Assembly: GCA_021802115.1 (NCBI GenBank)
Contig: JAKABA010000052.1
Location: 1-20,876, forward strand
Source: a bacterium
GTDB taxonomy: Bacteria; Chloroflexota; Dormibacteria; UBA8260; Bog-877
Direction: 5' to 3'
DNA length: 20,876 nucleotides
Below, piece after piece: positions 1 through 7,251 of the stretch; position 1 is the stretch's first letter, and every line of letters begins with the position of its first letter. Below the pieces are notes generated by a model, which saw nothing but the letters and a program-made list of their open reading frames with translations, was not told the DNA's origin and made no database searches. The position numbers and the translations under genes were made by a program.

Positions 1-447
1 CAGAGCATCTATGACCTTTGGCCGGCCGAGCTGTTGGAGCGGCAGTTCCTCGATCAATTGCAGGCTCATTTGGCAGATCTGGGCACCCCCGACCGTCCCT
101 TGGAACTGGAGTGGGAGGCCAGGGGGCATCTGGCCGACCTGACCCGGGAAACCCGCCAGGTGCTGTTGGGCGTGGCCCAGGAGGCGCTCAGCAACGTGGC
201 GCGGCACGCGCGCGCGCATCGGGTGACGGTGGTGTTGGATGCCGGATCTGACCCTGTCCGACTACAGGTGTCAGACGATGGCGGTGGCATGGCCGTTGAA
301 CCGATGCGCCCTCAGTTCGGCATTCGCGGCATGCGCTCACGGTTGGCGGCGTTCGACGGCCGCTTGGAGCTCATCTCCGAGCCCGGCCAGGGGACCACGG
401 TCGAGGCGACGGTCCCCCGGTCGATGGCGGTGGCGGCGGCACCGTGA
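1..447 (+). CDS. NarL-family sensor histidine kinase, C-terminal part (5' truncated by window)
   Basis: The reading frame is open from base 1, so the N-terminal sensor part and the phospho-accepting His lie upstream of the window. The 148 visible residues are the HATPase_c domain: an N-box EALSNVARHARA at about residues 61-72 of the fragment, a G1 box SDDGGG near 91-96 and a G2 box FGIRGM near 106-111. The EALSNVARHA pattern is typical of the NarL/DegS/LiaS (HisKA_3) kinases, which pair with LuxR-type regulators. The stop overlaps the GTG start of the response regulator by 4 bases, so the two are co-transcribed and very probably a cognate pair. The signal sensed cannot be told from this fragment. 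Confidence 0.9.
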   Translation, partial: QSIYDLWPAELLERQFLDQLQAHLADLGTPDRPLELEWEARGHLADLTRETRQVLLGVAQEALSNVARHARAHRVTVVLDAGSDPVRLQVSDDGGGMAVEPMRPQFGIRGMRSRLAAFDGRLELISEPGQGTTVEATVPRSMAVAAAP

Positions 448-1091
448 TCCGCCTCCTGATCGCAGATGACCACGAGATGGTCCGCGAGGGGCTGCAGCTC
501 ATGTTCGCAGCTGACCCGGATCTCGAGGTCGTGGCCACCGCGGCCAGCGGGGAGGAGGCGGTCGAGCTGATCACCACCTCGCAGCCCGACGTGGTCCTGA
601 TGGATCTGCACATGCCGGGCATGGGGGGGCTCGGCGCTCTGCGCGCGCTGCGCCATCGGGGCGCGACCGCGCGGGTGCTGGTTCTGACCGGGATCGCGGG
701 CGATCAGGACGCGCTGGCGGCGATCGGTGCCGGGGCCGCAGGCTACGTGCTCAAACAAGTGCCCGTGGCCCAGCTCAGAGTGGCGATCCGGGCGGTCGCG
801 GCCGGCCAGGCGTACCTCGACCCGGCCGTGACCGGGATCGTCCTGGGCTTCGCGCGTCGTGGCTTCAGGGACTCCGGCGGTCCCTGGCATCTCAGCCAGC
901 GGGAACTGGAGGTTCTGGAGCTGATCGCCGCGGGTCTCAGCAATCGAGAGATCGCCTCTCGCCTGTTCCTCAGCGAACAGACGATCCGCAGCCATATCAA
1001 GTCCACGCTGCGCAAGATGGGCAAGAAGCATCGCTTGGAAGCGGTTCTGGCGGCTCTCCAGGCGGGCCTGTTGGAGCCTGCTCCGAACTAG
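444..1091 (+). CDS. NarL/FixJ-family response regulator (receiver + LuxR HTH)
   Basis: This is a 215-residue two-component regulator. The receiver domain has the acidic pair D8-D9, phospho-acceptor D54 (VLMDLHMPGM), T82 and K104. The C-terminal LuxR-type helix-turn-helix (about residues 148-210) has the signature LSQRELEVLELIAAGLSN followed by REIASRLFLSEQTIRSHI. The GTG start overlaps the kinase stop. The gene ends 127 bases before the sHdr operon on the same strand, and the gap holds a palindrome and a promoter-like sequence. Control of the sulfur operon by this regulator is therefore a reasonable inference, not something the sequence proves. Confidence 0.95.
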   Translation: MIRLLIADDHEMVREGLQLMFAADPDLEVVATAASGEEAVELITTSQPDVVLMDLHMPGMGGLGALRALRHRGATARVLVLTGIAGDQDALAAIGAGAAGYVLKQVPVAQLRVAIRAVAAGQAYLDPAVTGIVLGFARRGFRDSGGPWHLSQRELEVLELIAAGLSNREIASRLFLSEQTIRSHIKSTLRKMGKKHRLEAVLAALQAGLLEPAPN

Positions 1092-1115
1092 CCGAACCCT
1101 GACGGCAAGCCCGAA

Positions 1116-1131
1116 TCCCCCCTTTGGGGGA
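1116..1131. promoter_or_regulatory. G/C-run inverted repeat, candidate operator upstream of sHdr operon
   Basis: Arms TCCCCC (1116-1121) and GGGGGA (1126-1131) form a perfect 6-base inverted repeat around CTTT. The GGGGGA half-site recurs in direct orientation at 1149-1154, 23 bases further on. If transcription starts near 1190 (see the promoter entry), these lie about 60 and 40 bases upstream, where activators often bind. The palindrome could instead be a weak terminator hairpin after the response regulator, but no T-run follows it. Confidence 0.4.
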
Positions 1132-1155
1132 TGCTAATCACCTCAATCGGGGGAG

Positions 1156-1215
1156 TGTCAGGACGACTTGGCTCTCACATACTGAGGCGCGGTCATTGAC
1201 ATAGGAGGCAAGGAG
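1156..1215 (+). promoter_or_regulatory. Putative promoter and strong RBS of the sHdr operon
   Basis: A -10-like CATACT lies at 1178-1183. The same octamer CATACTGA precedes the Lon-domain gene at 17382. A weak -35-like TGTCAG lies at 1156-1161 with a 16-base spacer. Transcription would start near 1190 and leave a leader of about 28 bases. AGGAGG at 1203-1208 and AAGGAG at 1210-1215 give a strong ribosome binding site for the ATG at 1219. The poor -35 match fits an activator-dependent promoter. This is a visual assignment. Confidence 0.4.
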
Positions 1216-1218
1216 CGT

Positions 1219-2433
1219 ATGAGCGACGAGCCGTTGATGAGCATCGCGGGGTCACCTCCCCCATCGTCTCTGGCCCGGAAGTTTGAGCGGGACCCGGCAA
1301 AAGCGCCGACCGAGGATCTGCGCGAGGCGGTCTTCGACTTGGAGCGACAGGGCGAGTGGGTGGTGCAGCGAGTGCCCGAGCCCTACGTCGAGGTGGAGAC
1401 CAAGTACGGGCGCAAGAAGAAGATTCCGATGCAGCACACCTGGCACCACAAGAGCTGCGGCCAGTGTGGGCACATACCCGGCTACTCCACCTCCATATTC
1501 TGGCTGCACCGGGCTCTGGAACTGGACTACAACGACCCCCGTGACCAGACCTCCTGCACCGCCTGGAACTACTACGCCTCCGCCACCTCCAATGCGGCCG
1601 CTCAAGCGGCCGTGGCGCAGCGCAACTTTGCCGCTGCCTATGAGACCGGCTACTACCCGATGATCCACTGTGGCACCAGCTACGGCCACTACAAGGAGGT
1701 GCGGGAGCAGCTGGTGCACAGCCCGGAGCTACGCGCCCAGGTGCGCGACATCATGACCCGGCTGGGCAAGCCGCTGGTGATCCCCGAGGAGATAGTGCAC
1801 TACAGCGAATGGGTGCACGCGATGCGGGGAGAGTTCGCCAAGCGGCGGGTGTTGGACTTCTCGAACATCACGGTGACGGTTCACCCGGCCTGCCACTACT
1901 ACAAGCTGGTCGCTGAGGACGCCATCTACGACGCGGACATCTACAGTGGTCAGCGCACTGCGATCGTGTCGGCGGTGGTCCAGGCCATGGGCGCCAAGGT
2001 GGCCGACTACTCCACCTGGTTCGATTGCTGCGGCTTCGGCTTCCGCCACATCCTGGTGCAACGGGACTTCACGCGCTCCTTTGCCACCCTGCGCAAGATC
2101 CAGGTGATGAAGGACGAAGCGAATCCGGACGTGGTGCTCACCCACGACACCGGCTGCGTCACGACCCTCGACAAGAGTCAGTTCGTGGGCCAGGCGAAGG
2201 GGTACAACGTCGGCATCCCGGTGATGTCGGAGGCCCAGTTCGTGGCCCTGGCGATGGGGGCGCATCCCTACCGCGTCTGCCAGCTGCACTGGCACTCGGT
2301 CGACTACCGACCCCTGCTGGAGAAGATGGGCATCGACTGGGAGGCGCGCTGGGCCGAGTTTGAGCAGGACCTGAAGCGGATTCAGAGCGGGGAGATGCAG
2401 TACCTCACCTGGGAGCAGACCGGTGTCAAGTGA
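1219..2433 (+). CDS. shdrB1: Sulfur-oxidising heterodisulfide reductase-like subunit sHdrB1 (CCG-domain protein)
   Basis: This 404-residue soluble protein has two cysteine-rich (CCG) regions of the HdrB type, the fold that holds non-cubane 4Fe-4S clusters at the disulfide-handling site. The second is near canonical: C225, C270-C271-G and C313, plus C354. The first is altered: C80, C83, a lone C113 where a CC pair is expected, and C151. About 75 residues precede the first cysteine, so the protein is longer than a typical HdrB of about 300 residues. The ATG follows a strong RBS. It heads the operon with sHdrA 11 bases overlapping, and LbpA and TusA downstream point to the sulfur-oxidising sHdr complex rather than a methanogen Hdr. 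Assignment as B1 rests on context and sequence pattern. Confidence 0.85.
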   Translation: MSDEPLMSIAGSPPPSSLARKFERDPAKAPTEDLREAVFDLERQGEWVVQRVPEPYVEVETKYGRKKKIPMQHTWHHKSCGQCGHIPGYSTSIFWLHRALELDYNDPRDQTSCTAWNYYASATSNAAAQAAVAQRNFAAAYETGYYPMIHCGTSYGHYKEVREQLVHSPELRAQVRDIMTRLGKPLVIPEEIVHYSEWVHAMRGEFAKRRVLDFSNITVTVHPACHYYKLVAEDAIYDADIYSGQRTAIVSAVVQAMGAKVADYSTWFDCCGFGFRHILVQRDFTRSFATLRKIQVMKDEANPDVVLTHDTGCVTTLDKSQFVGQAKGYNVGIPVMSEAQFVALAMGAHPYRVCQLHWHSVDYRPLLEKMGIDWEARWAEFEQDLKRIQSGEMQYLTWEQTGVK

Positions 2434-3493
2434 AGCCATCCTGGTGATCGGCGGTGGCCCGGCTGGCCTGGAGGCGGCGCGGGGGGCGGCGGACCTCGGC
2501 AGCGAGGTGATCCTGGTCGAGCGCAGGGCACGGTTGGGCGGGACCCCGGACTCGGCGGGCTACTCCGCCTTCGCACTGGATCACCGCCCCGCCCAGGAGG
2601 TGCTGGAGATCGCCCGCCAGGCGGTGCTGACCCACCCCTTGATCAAGGTTCACCTGGAGACCGAGGTCACCGCCTTCGACGGGGAGCTGGGGGAGTTCAG
2701 GGCCAGCCTGCGAGCGGCGGACGGCGCGGCTGCCGAGGTCAGCTGTGGCGCGGCCATCATCGCCACCGGCTTCGACCACTTCGACCCGGGCCGGGAGACC
2801 CAGTCCTACGGCTACTACGAGTACGACGACGTGATCACTCTGGTCGACGCCGAGCGGATGCTGGCGGCCAAGAACTTCGTGCGCCCATCCACCGGCCAGC
2901 CCCCCAAGCAGGTCTGTTTCATCCAGTGCGTCGGCTCCCGCGACCGCCGCATCGGCAACGAGTACTGCTCCAAGGTCTGCTGCGGCGTCGCCACCAAGGA
3001 GGCCTCCGAAATCCGGGAGCTGGTCCCCGACTGTCGCGTCTTCATCTTCTATATCGACATGCGGATGTACGGGTTCTGGGAGGACCGCATCTACTGGAAG
3101 GCGCAGGAGCAAGACCACGTGAACTTCGTGCGCGGGATCGTGACCGAGATCACCCGCCGGGGCGACCGCCTGGTGATCAAGGGAGAGGACACCACCATGA
3201 ACCGTCCCATGGAGATCCCCATGGATGTGGTGGTCCTCTCGGTGGGGATGGTCCCGTCGGAGGGGACCAAGATGGTGGGCAAGCTGCTGGGCGTGGCCCA
3301 GGACAAGCACGGCTTCATCGCCCCCCCGGAGAACGCCCTCGACTCCGTCGGCACCTCGGTGGCGGGCATCTACGTGGCCGGCGCGGCGGCGGGTCCCAAG
3401 GATCTGGACGACTGCGTCTCCATGGCCGGATCGGCCGCCATGAAGGCGGTGGCCGCGCTCCGCCGCCGTTCAGCGGTCCCTGTCGCGGGATGA
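2423..3493 (+). CDS. shdrA: sHdrA, FAD/Fe-S flavoprotein of the sHdr complex
   Basis: This 356-residue flavoprotein is a short HdrA-like protein. A Rossmann FAD motif GGGPAGLEAA lies at residues 10-19, a second conserved stretch AAIIATGFDHFDP near 110-122, and the HdrA cluster motif C165...C169...C182-x3-C186-C187 (QCVGSRD, then YCSKVCCGVA). The C-terminal GIYVAGAAAGPKDLDD region (316-330) closes the FAD site. The length matches sHdrA and is far below full methanogen HdrA. The family is thought to form the flavin core of sHdr, passing electrons from sulfur substrate oxidation to the other subunits. The GTG start overlaps shdrB1 by 11 bases and is preceded by GGGAG at 2411-2415. The stop overlaps the next ATG. 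Confidence 0.9.
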   Translation: MSSEAILVIGGGPAGLEAARGAADLGSEVILVERRARLGGTPDSAGYSAFALDHRPAQEVLEIARQAVLTHPLIKVHLETEVTAFDGELGEFRASLRAADGAAAEVSCGAAIIATGFDHFDPGRETQSYGYYEYDDVITLVDAERMLAAKNFVRPSTGQPPKQVCFIQCVGSRDRRIGNEYCSKVCCGVATKEASEIRELVPDCRVFIFYIDMRMYGFWEDRIYWKAQEQDHVNFVRGIVTEITRRGDRLVIKGEDTTMNRPMEIPMDVVVLSVGMVPSEGTKMVGKLLGVAQDKHGFIAPPENALDSVGTSVAGIYVAGAAAGPKDLDDCVSMAGSAAMKAVAALRRRSAVPVAG

Positions 3494-4233
3494 TCACCGG
3501 CCACGGCCAGGTGGTCGACACCGAGGCCGCTCAGGAGTTCATGCGCGAGGCCGAGCGGCTGATCCAGGCGCCGGAGCTCGATGGGATCGCCTTGGAGCTC
3601 GAGGTGAAGTCCCGGCGCTTCCGGGAGATGCTGGACCGCGACTCGCTGCCCGCTCTGTCCTCGGAGCAGCTGCGAGGCTGTCTGCGCACCATCTTTGCGG
3701 CTCGGCGCCACTCCGACGAGCTGCTGGCCCAGGTCGGAGATGGACGGTGGCGGCAGGCGCTCTGGAACCTTCTCCACGAGCCAGGGCCCGTCTCGGCGCG
3801 CATCGACTCGTTCGATCAGGAGCTGGCGGAGGTGGACCAGGGCATCCGCCGGGACGTGGCGGGGGAGGCACTGCACTTCTTCGACCCCGAGCGTCACTGG
3901 CTCTGGACGCGCTGGATCTGGGACCCGGAGATCGGCACCGGCGCCCTCCCGCTGGTGACCATGGAGGAGCACGACCTATCCGCCAGCTCGGCCGGGGAGA
4001 CCTACCTGCGGGTCGGCGAGGGCATTGCATTTGTCAACCAGACGGGACGCTCCGTCGGATTCACGCGCTTCGGAACCGAGGCCTTCGGGGTCGACGTCTA
4101 CCTCGCCTGCGTCTATGGGGTTTACCTGTACACGATCACCCGGATCCGGATGAGCCAGGAGTTCAACAAGGTCATCCCCCCCTTGCCCCAGCTGACCCGC
4201 CGGCTGCTGGGCATCCACCGGATGGAGGTCTGA
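3490..4233 (+). CDS. shdrH: sHdrH-like conserved protein of the sHdr cluster
   Basis: This is a 247-residue protein with no cysteine-cluster motif or known catalytic signature. The N-terminal half is charged and probably helical. The C-terminal half has aromatic-rich segments (FDPERHWLWTRWIWDPE) and a moderately hydrophobic stretch, VDVYLACVYGVYLYTI. The start is the ATG inside the ATGA that overlaps the shdrA stop; an in-frame extension further upstream would lie inside shdrA. Known sHdr clusters carry a conserved gene of similar size and unknown function (sHdrH, formerly Hyp) in exactly this place after sHdrA. The name rests mainly on position and size. The next gene starts immediately after the stop. 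Confidence 0.7.
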   Translation: MITGHGQVVDTEAAQEFMREAERLIQAPELDGIALELEVKSRRFREMLDRDSLPALSSEQLRGCLRTIFAARRHSDELLAQVGDGRWRQALWNLLHEPGPVSARIDSFDQELAEVDQGIRRDVAGEALHFFDPERHWLWTRWIWDPEIGTGALPLVTMEEHDLSASSAGETYLRVGEGIAFVNQTGRSVGFTRFGTEAFGVDVYLACVYGVYLYTITRIRMSQEFNKVIPPLPQLTRRLLGIHRMEV

Positions 4234-5499
4234 ATGTCTGAGATAGAGGCGGAGCGAGTCCACGAGGAAGAGCACCTGGTCTTTGAGGGCATGGACATCT
4301 CGGGCCAGTGGAACCGGATGTTCGAGCAGCGGGTGGTCTGGGAGCACGACATCAGCGCCCTGGACCGGGTGACCGAGATCCCCGGGGCGGAGTCTTTGGC
4401 CTACTGCTACCAGTGCGGCAAGTGCACGCCCGCCTGCCCGGTGGATCACGTGGGCGACTACAGCCCCCGCAAGATATACCGTCGCACCCAGCTGGGTGCG
4501 GATCTGCTCACCAGCCCGGACCTCTGGCTCTGCACCACCTGCGGCAACTGCCTGCGGGTGTGCCCCAAGGAGGTCAATCTGCTCAAGATCATGCCTGCGG
4601 TCAGGGAGCAGGCCGTCGCCGCCGGCAACGTCCCGGCCGAGCTGCAGAAGGCGTTCGAGAACACCTTCCAGTACGGCAATCCCCTGGGTGAGCCAGCGCG
4701 CAAGCGCGCGGACTGGGTGGCCGAGGCCGGGGCCCCGGTGACCGTTCTCAGTCGCGAGCCCCGTCCCGTGGACGTGCTCTTCTTCGTCGAGTGCTACTGG
4801 GCCTACCACCCCAGGGGCCGCGATGCGGCCAGAGCCTTTGCCAGGACCATGGCCGCGCTGGGGGTCGATTGGGGCATTCTGGGGTCGGAGGAGAAGTGTT
4901 CCTGCGACAGCCAGCGGGCGGCGGGGGAGCGTGGCCTCTTCGAGATGGTGGCGGAGCAGAACATCGCCACCCTGGGTCGTTACGAGTTCAAACGGCTGGT
5001 CACCCCCGACCCCCACGCCTACAACTCCTTCCGCAATGAGTATCCCAAGCTGGGCGGGGTCTACGACGTCACCCACTACACCCAGTTCCTGGCGCCCTTG
5101 ATGGGCCAGCTGCCCTGGCAGCGGGAGCTGCCCTATCGCGTCACCTTCCACGATCCCTGCTACCTGGGCCGCCACAACGGTGAGTACGACGCTCCCCGCG
5201 AGATGATCCGGCAGATCCCCGGGCTGGAGTTCGTGGAGATGTTCCGCTGCAAGGAGAACGGGTACTGCTGTGGCGGCGGGGGCGGGGGCATGTGGCTGGA
5301 CAGCTTTTCCGGCAATCACACCAAGGAGCGGCTCAGCGAGCGGCGGGTGCGGGAAGCGGTGGAGACCGGCGCGGAGATGCTGGTCGTCTGCTGCCCCTAT
5401 GAGGTCTCCCGCTTCGAGGACGCGGTGAAGTCAACCGGCAACGAGGGCAAATTGCTCGTTCGCGATGTCATCGAGCTCGTGGACGAGGCCCTGCACTAG
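4234..5499 (+). CDS. shdrB3: HdrC-HdrB fusion (sHdrB3 / HdrD-like Fe-S protein)
   Basis: This 421-residue soluble protein joins an HdrC-like ferredoxin domain to HdrB-like CCG domains. Two 4Fe-4S motifs are clear: C58-x2-C61-x2-C64-x3-C68P and C100-x2-C103-x2-C106-x3-C110P. The CCG part starts near residue 180. Its first site keeps C187, C222 and C224 (KCSCDSQ, a CSC in place of CC). The second is complete: C309, C339, C345-C346-GGGGGG, then C386-C387. No transmembrane segment is visible. It replaces separate sHdrC2 and sHdrB2 genes, and its layout parallels the soluble half of the EMO-like protein two genes downstream. It sits directly before etfBA, so it may link sHdr to EtfAB. ATG follows the sHdrH stop with no gap. 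Confidence 0.88.
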   Translation: MSEIEAERVHEEEHLVFEGMDISGQWNRMFEQRVVWEHDISALDRVTEIPGAESLAYCYQCGKCTPACPVDHVGDYSPRKIYRRTQLGADLLTSPDLWLCTTCGNCLRVCPKEVNLLKIMPAVREQAVAAGNVPAELQKAFENTFQYGNPLGEPARKRADWVAEAGAPVTVLSREPRPVDVLFFVECYWAYHPRGRDAARAFARTMAALGVDWGILGSEEKCSCDSQRAAGERGLFEMVAEQNIATLGRYEFKRLVTPDPHAYNSFRNEYPKLGGVYDVTHYTQFLAPLMGQLPWQRELPYRVTFHDPCYLGRHNGEYDAPREMIRQIPGLEFVEMFRCKENGYCCGGGGGGMWLDSFSGNHTKERLSERRVREAVETGAEMLVVCCPYEVSRFEDAVKSTGNEGKLLVRDVIELVDEALH

Positions 5500-5509
5500 G
5501 AGGCGGTGC

Positions 5510-6277
5510 GTGCATATCGCAGTGATCTTGAAGCAGGTCCCCGATCTGGTGGAGGAGGTGGAGGTTGACGCCACGGGTACCGACATAGACCGGGACAGCG
5601 TCAAGTGGAAGTTGAACGAATTCGACGACCACGCCCTGGAGGAGGCGATCCTCCTCAAGGAGGCTGGAGGCGGTGAGGTCACCGCCCTGGCTCTGGACGC
5701 CGATGGGGTCGACCAGATGCTCTACGCCGCGCTGGCGCGGGGTGCCGACCGGGCCGTGAAGATCCCCACCCCCGACGGGCGCACCGATGCGCCACGGGCG
5801 GCGGCGGCTCTGACCGAGGTTCTCCCGGGGATGGCTCCCGATCTGGTGCTGACCGGGGTTCAGGCCGCCGACGACATCCATGGCCAGCTAGCCCCGATCC
5901 TGGCAACCAGCCTGGGGTGGCCCCACGTCAGCGTTGTCAGTGGCATCGAGCCGGGGGCGGCCACGGTCCGGGTGCAGCAGGAGTACTCCGGCGGGCGCAT
6001 GGCAACCCTGGAGGTCCAATTGCCGGCAGTCCTGGGGGTGCAGGCGGCCGCTCGGCCGCCCCGGTATGTCCCCATCAGCCGCCTCCGCCAGGTCATGGCC
6101 TCCGCCCAGATCACCGCGGCGGCGCCGGCGGCTGGGGCTCCGGTCGGGGCCCCGGCGGTCACCCGCCTGGCCGCGCCCGCCAGGGGCGCGGGGGCAAGGA
6201 TGCTGGAGGGCAAACCCGAGGAGGTGGCCCAGCAGATAGTCGACCTGCTCCGCGAGCGCGGATTGGTGGGAGCATGA
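5510..6277 (+). CDS. etfB: Electron transfer flavoprotein beta subunit
   Basis: This 255-residue EtfB begins MHIAVILKQVPD, the usual N-terminus of the family. The nucleotide-binding stretch TGVQAADDIHGQLAP lies at residues 115-129, and the C-terminal LPAVLGVQAAARPPRYVPI (171-189) is characteristic of EtfB. The GTG start at 5510 is chosen because AGGAGG at 5498-5503 lies just upstream and it gives the family N-terminus. Its stop overlaps the etfA ATG. With EtfA it forms a soluble heterodimer carrying FAD and AMP or a second FAD. Between the sHdr genes and a membrane oxidoreductase it probably accepts electrons from the sHdr complex. Whether it bifurcates cannot be decided by eye. An Ala/Gly/Pro-rich linker spans about 200-230. 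Confidence 0.95.
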   Translation: MHIAVILKQVPDLVEEVEVDATGTDIDRDSVKWKLNEFDDHALEEAILLKEAGGGEVTALALDADGVDQMLYAALARGADRAVKIPTPDGRTDAPRAAAALTEVLPGMAPDLVLTGVQAADDIHGQLAPILATSLGWPHVSVVSGIEPGAATVRVQQEYSGGRMATLEVQLPAVLGVQAAARPPRYVPISRLRQVMASAQITAAAPAAGAPVGAPAVTRLAAPARGAGARMLEGKPEEVAQQIVDLLRERGLVGA

Positions 6278-7248
6278 GCATGGCCGGTGTGATGGTCTAC
6301 GTGGAAGCCGACCAGGGCCGGGTCGCTCCCATCACCTTTGAGCTGCTGGGTGCGGCGCGGCAGCTGGCGGAGGCGTTTGGCGGCCCGGTCGAGGCCCTGG
6401 TGGCGGCGGCGGACTGCGAGCCGCTGGCGGACCAGCTGGGCGCCGCGGACACCATCGTCACCGTCACCAGCCCGGCTCTGGCGGACTACCTCCCGGAGGC
6501 CCACCAGGCGGTGCTGGTGGAGGCGATCCGGGCTCGCGAGCCGGCGGTGGTGCTGGTGGGGTACACCTCGGCCGGGATCGACCTCGCGGCCGGCAGCGCG
6601 GTCGCCACCGGGCGGCCGCTGGTGGCGTACTGCGTCGGGCTCAGTGCCGAAGGTGGCGAGCTGGTGGCCGAGAGCCAGCTCTACGGAGGCAAGTTGGTGG
6701 CGACCACCAGGACCGCCCCGCCGGCGGTGTTCTCGGTGGTCGCCGGCACCTTCGCGGAGGCAGCCGGCCACTCCGGCGGGGAGGGAATCAGGAGCGTCAT
6801 GTCCCCTCCGGAGGCTCTCGACCACCTCAGGACCCGGCTCATCGCCACCGGGAGCGGCGGCGAGGGCGGGATCGACATCACCAAGGCGGAGCGGATCGTC
6901 AGCGTCGGGCGTGGCATCGGTGGGCCCGACAACATCGAGGTGGCGGAGGAGTTCGCGGCGGCCCTTGGAGCCGAGCTGGGAGCCTCTCGTCCTGTGGTGG
7001 ACAGTGGCTGGCTGCCCAAGGAGCGCCAGGTCGGCAAGTCGGGAATGACGGTCAAGCCGAAGCTCTACGTGGCGGTCGGCATCTCCGGGGCGCCCGAGCA
7101 TTTGGAGGGCATGCAGGCTGCCGGCCTGATCATCGCCATCAACACCGATCCCAACGCTCCCATCTTCCAGGCTGCCAGCTACGGGACCACCTGCGATCTC
7201 TTCGACATCCTCCCCGCCCTCAGCAAGCGTCTCAAGGCGGCTGGCTGA
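6274..7248 (+). CDS. etfA: Electron transfer flavoprotein alpha subunit
   Basis: This 324-residue EtfA starts at the ATG that overlaps the etfB stop. The C-terminal FAD-binding domain carries the family motifs in order: VGRGIGG (211-217), SRPVVDSGW (238-246), QVGKSGMTV (252-260) and YVAVGISGAPEHLEGM (265-280), followed by INTDPNAPIFQAASYG. The N-terminal domain (about 1-185) pairs with EtfB. EtfA holds the FAD that shuttles electrons to the quinone reductase. The gene ends three bases before the membrane-bound Hdr-type oxidoreductase, the expected electron acceptor of EtfAB. Confidence 0.96.
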   Translation: MSMAGVMVYVEADQGRVAPITFELLGAARQLAEAFGGPVEALVAAADCEPLADQLGAADTIVTVTSPALADYLPEAHQAVLVEAIRAREPAVVLVGYTSAGIDLAAGSAVATGRPLVAYCVGLSAEGGELVAESQLYGGKLVATTRTAPPAVFSVVAGTFAEAAGHSGGEGIRSVMSPPEALDHLRTRLIATGSGGEGGIDITKAERIVSVGRGIGGPDNIEVAEEFAAALGAELGASRPVVDSGWLPKERQVGKSGMTVKPKLYVAVGISGAPEHLEGMQAAGLIIAINTDPNAPIFQAASYGTTCDLFDILPALSKRLKAAG

Positions 7249-7251
7249 CCG

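Noticed and set aside
2926..3489. In-frame extension upstream of sHdrH
   Set aside because: The extension overlaps shdrA over 560 bases in another frame and reads as Arg/Gly-rich shadow. The ATG at 3490 in the ATGA overlap is the natural start.
3976..5319. 447-codon open frame on the minus strand
   Set aside because: Antisense to the HdrC-HdrB fusion, with shadow-like composition.
1219..5499. Methanogen-type heterodisulfide reductase or DsrK-type complex
   Set aside because: The short HdrA and the presence of LbpA, TusA and a lipoate ligase fit sulfur-oxidising sHdr better. No hydrogenase, Dsr or methanogenesis gene is seen.
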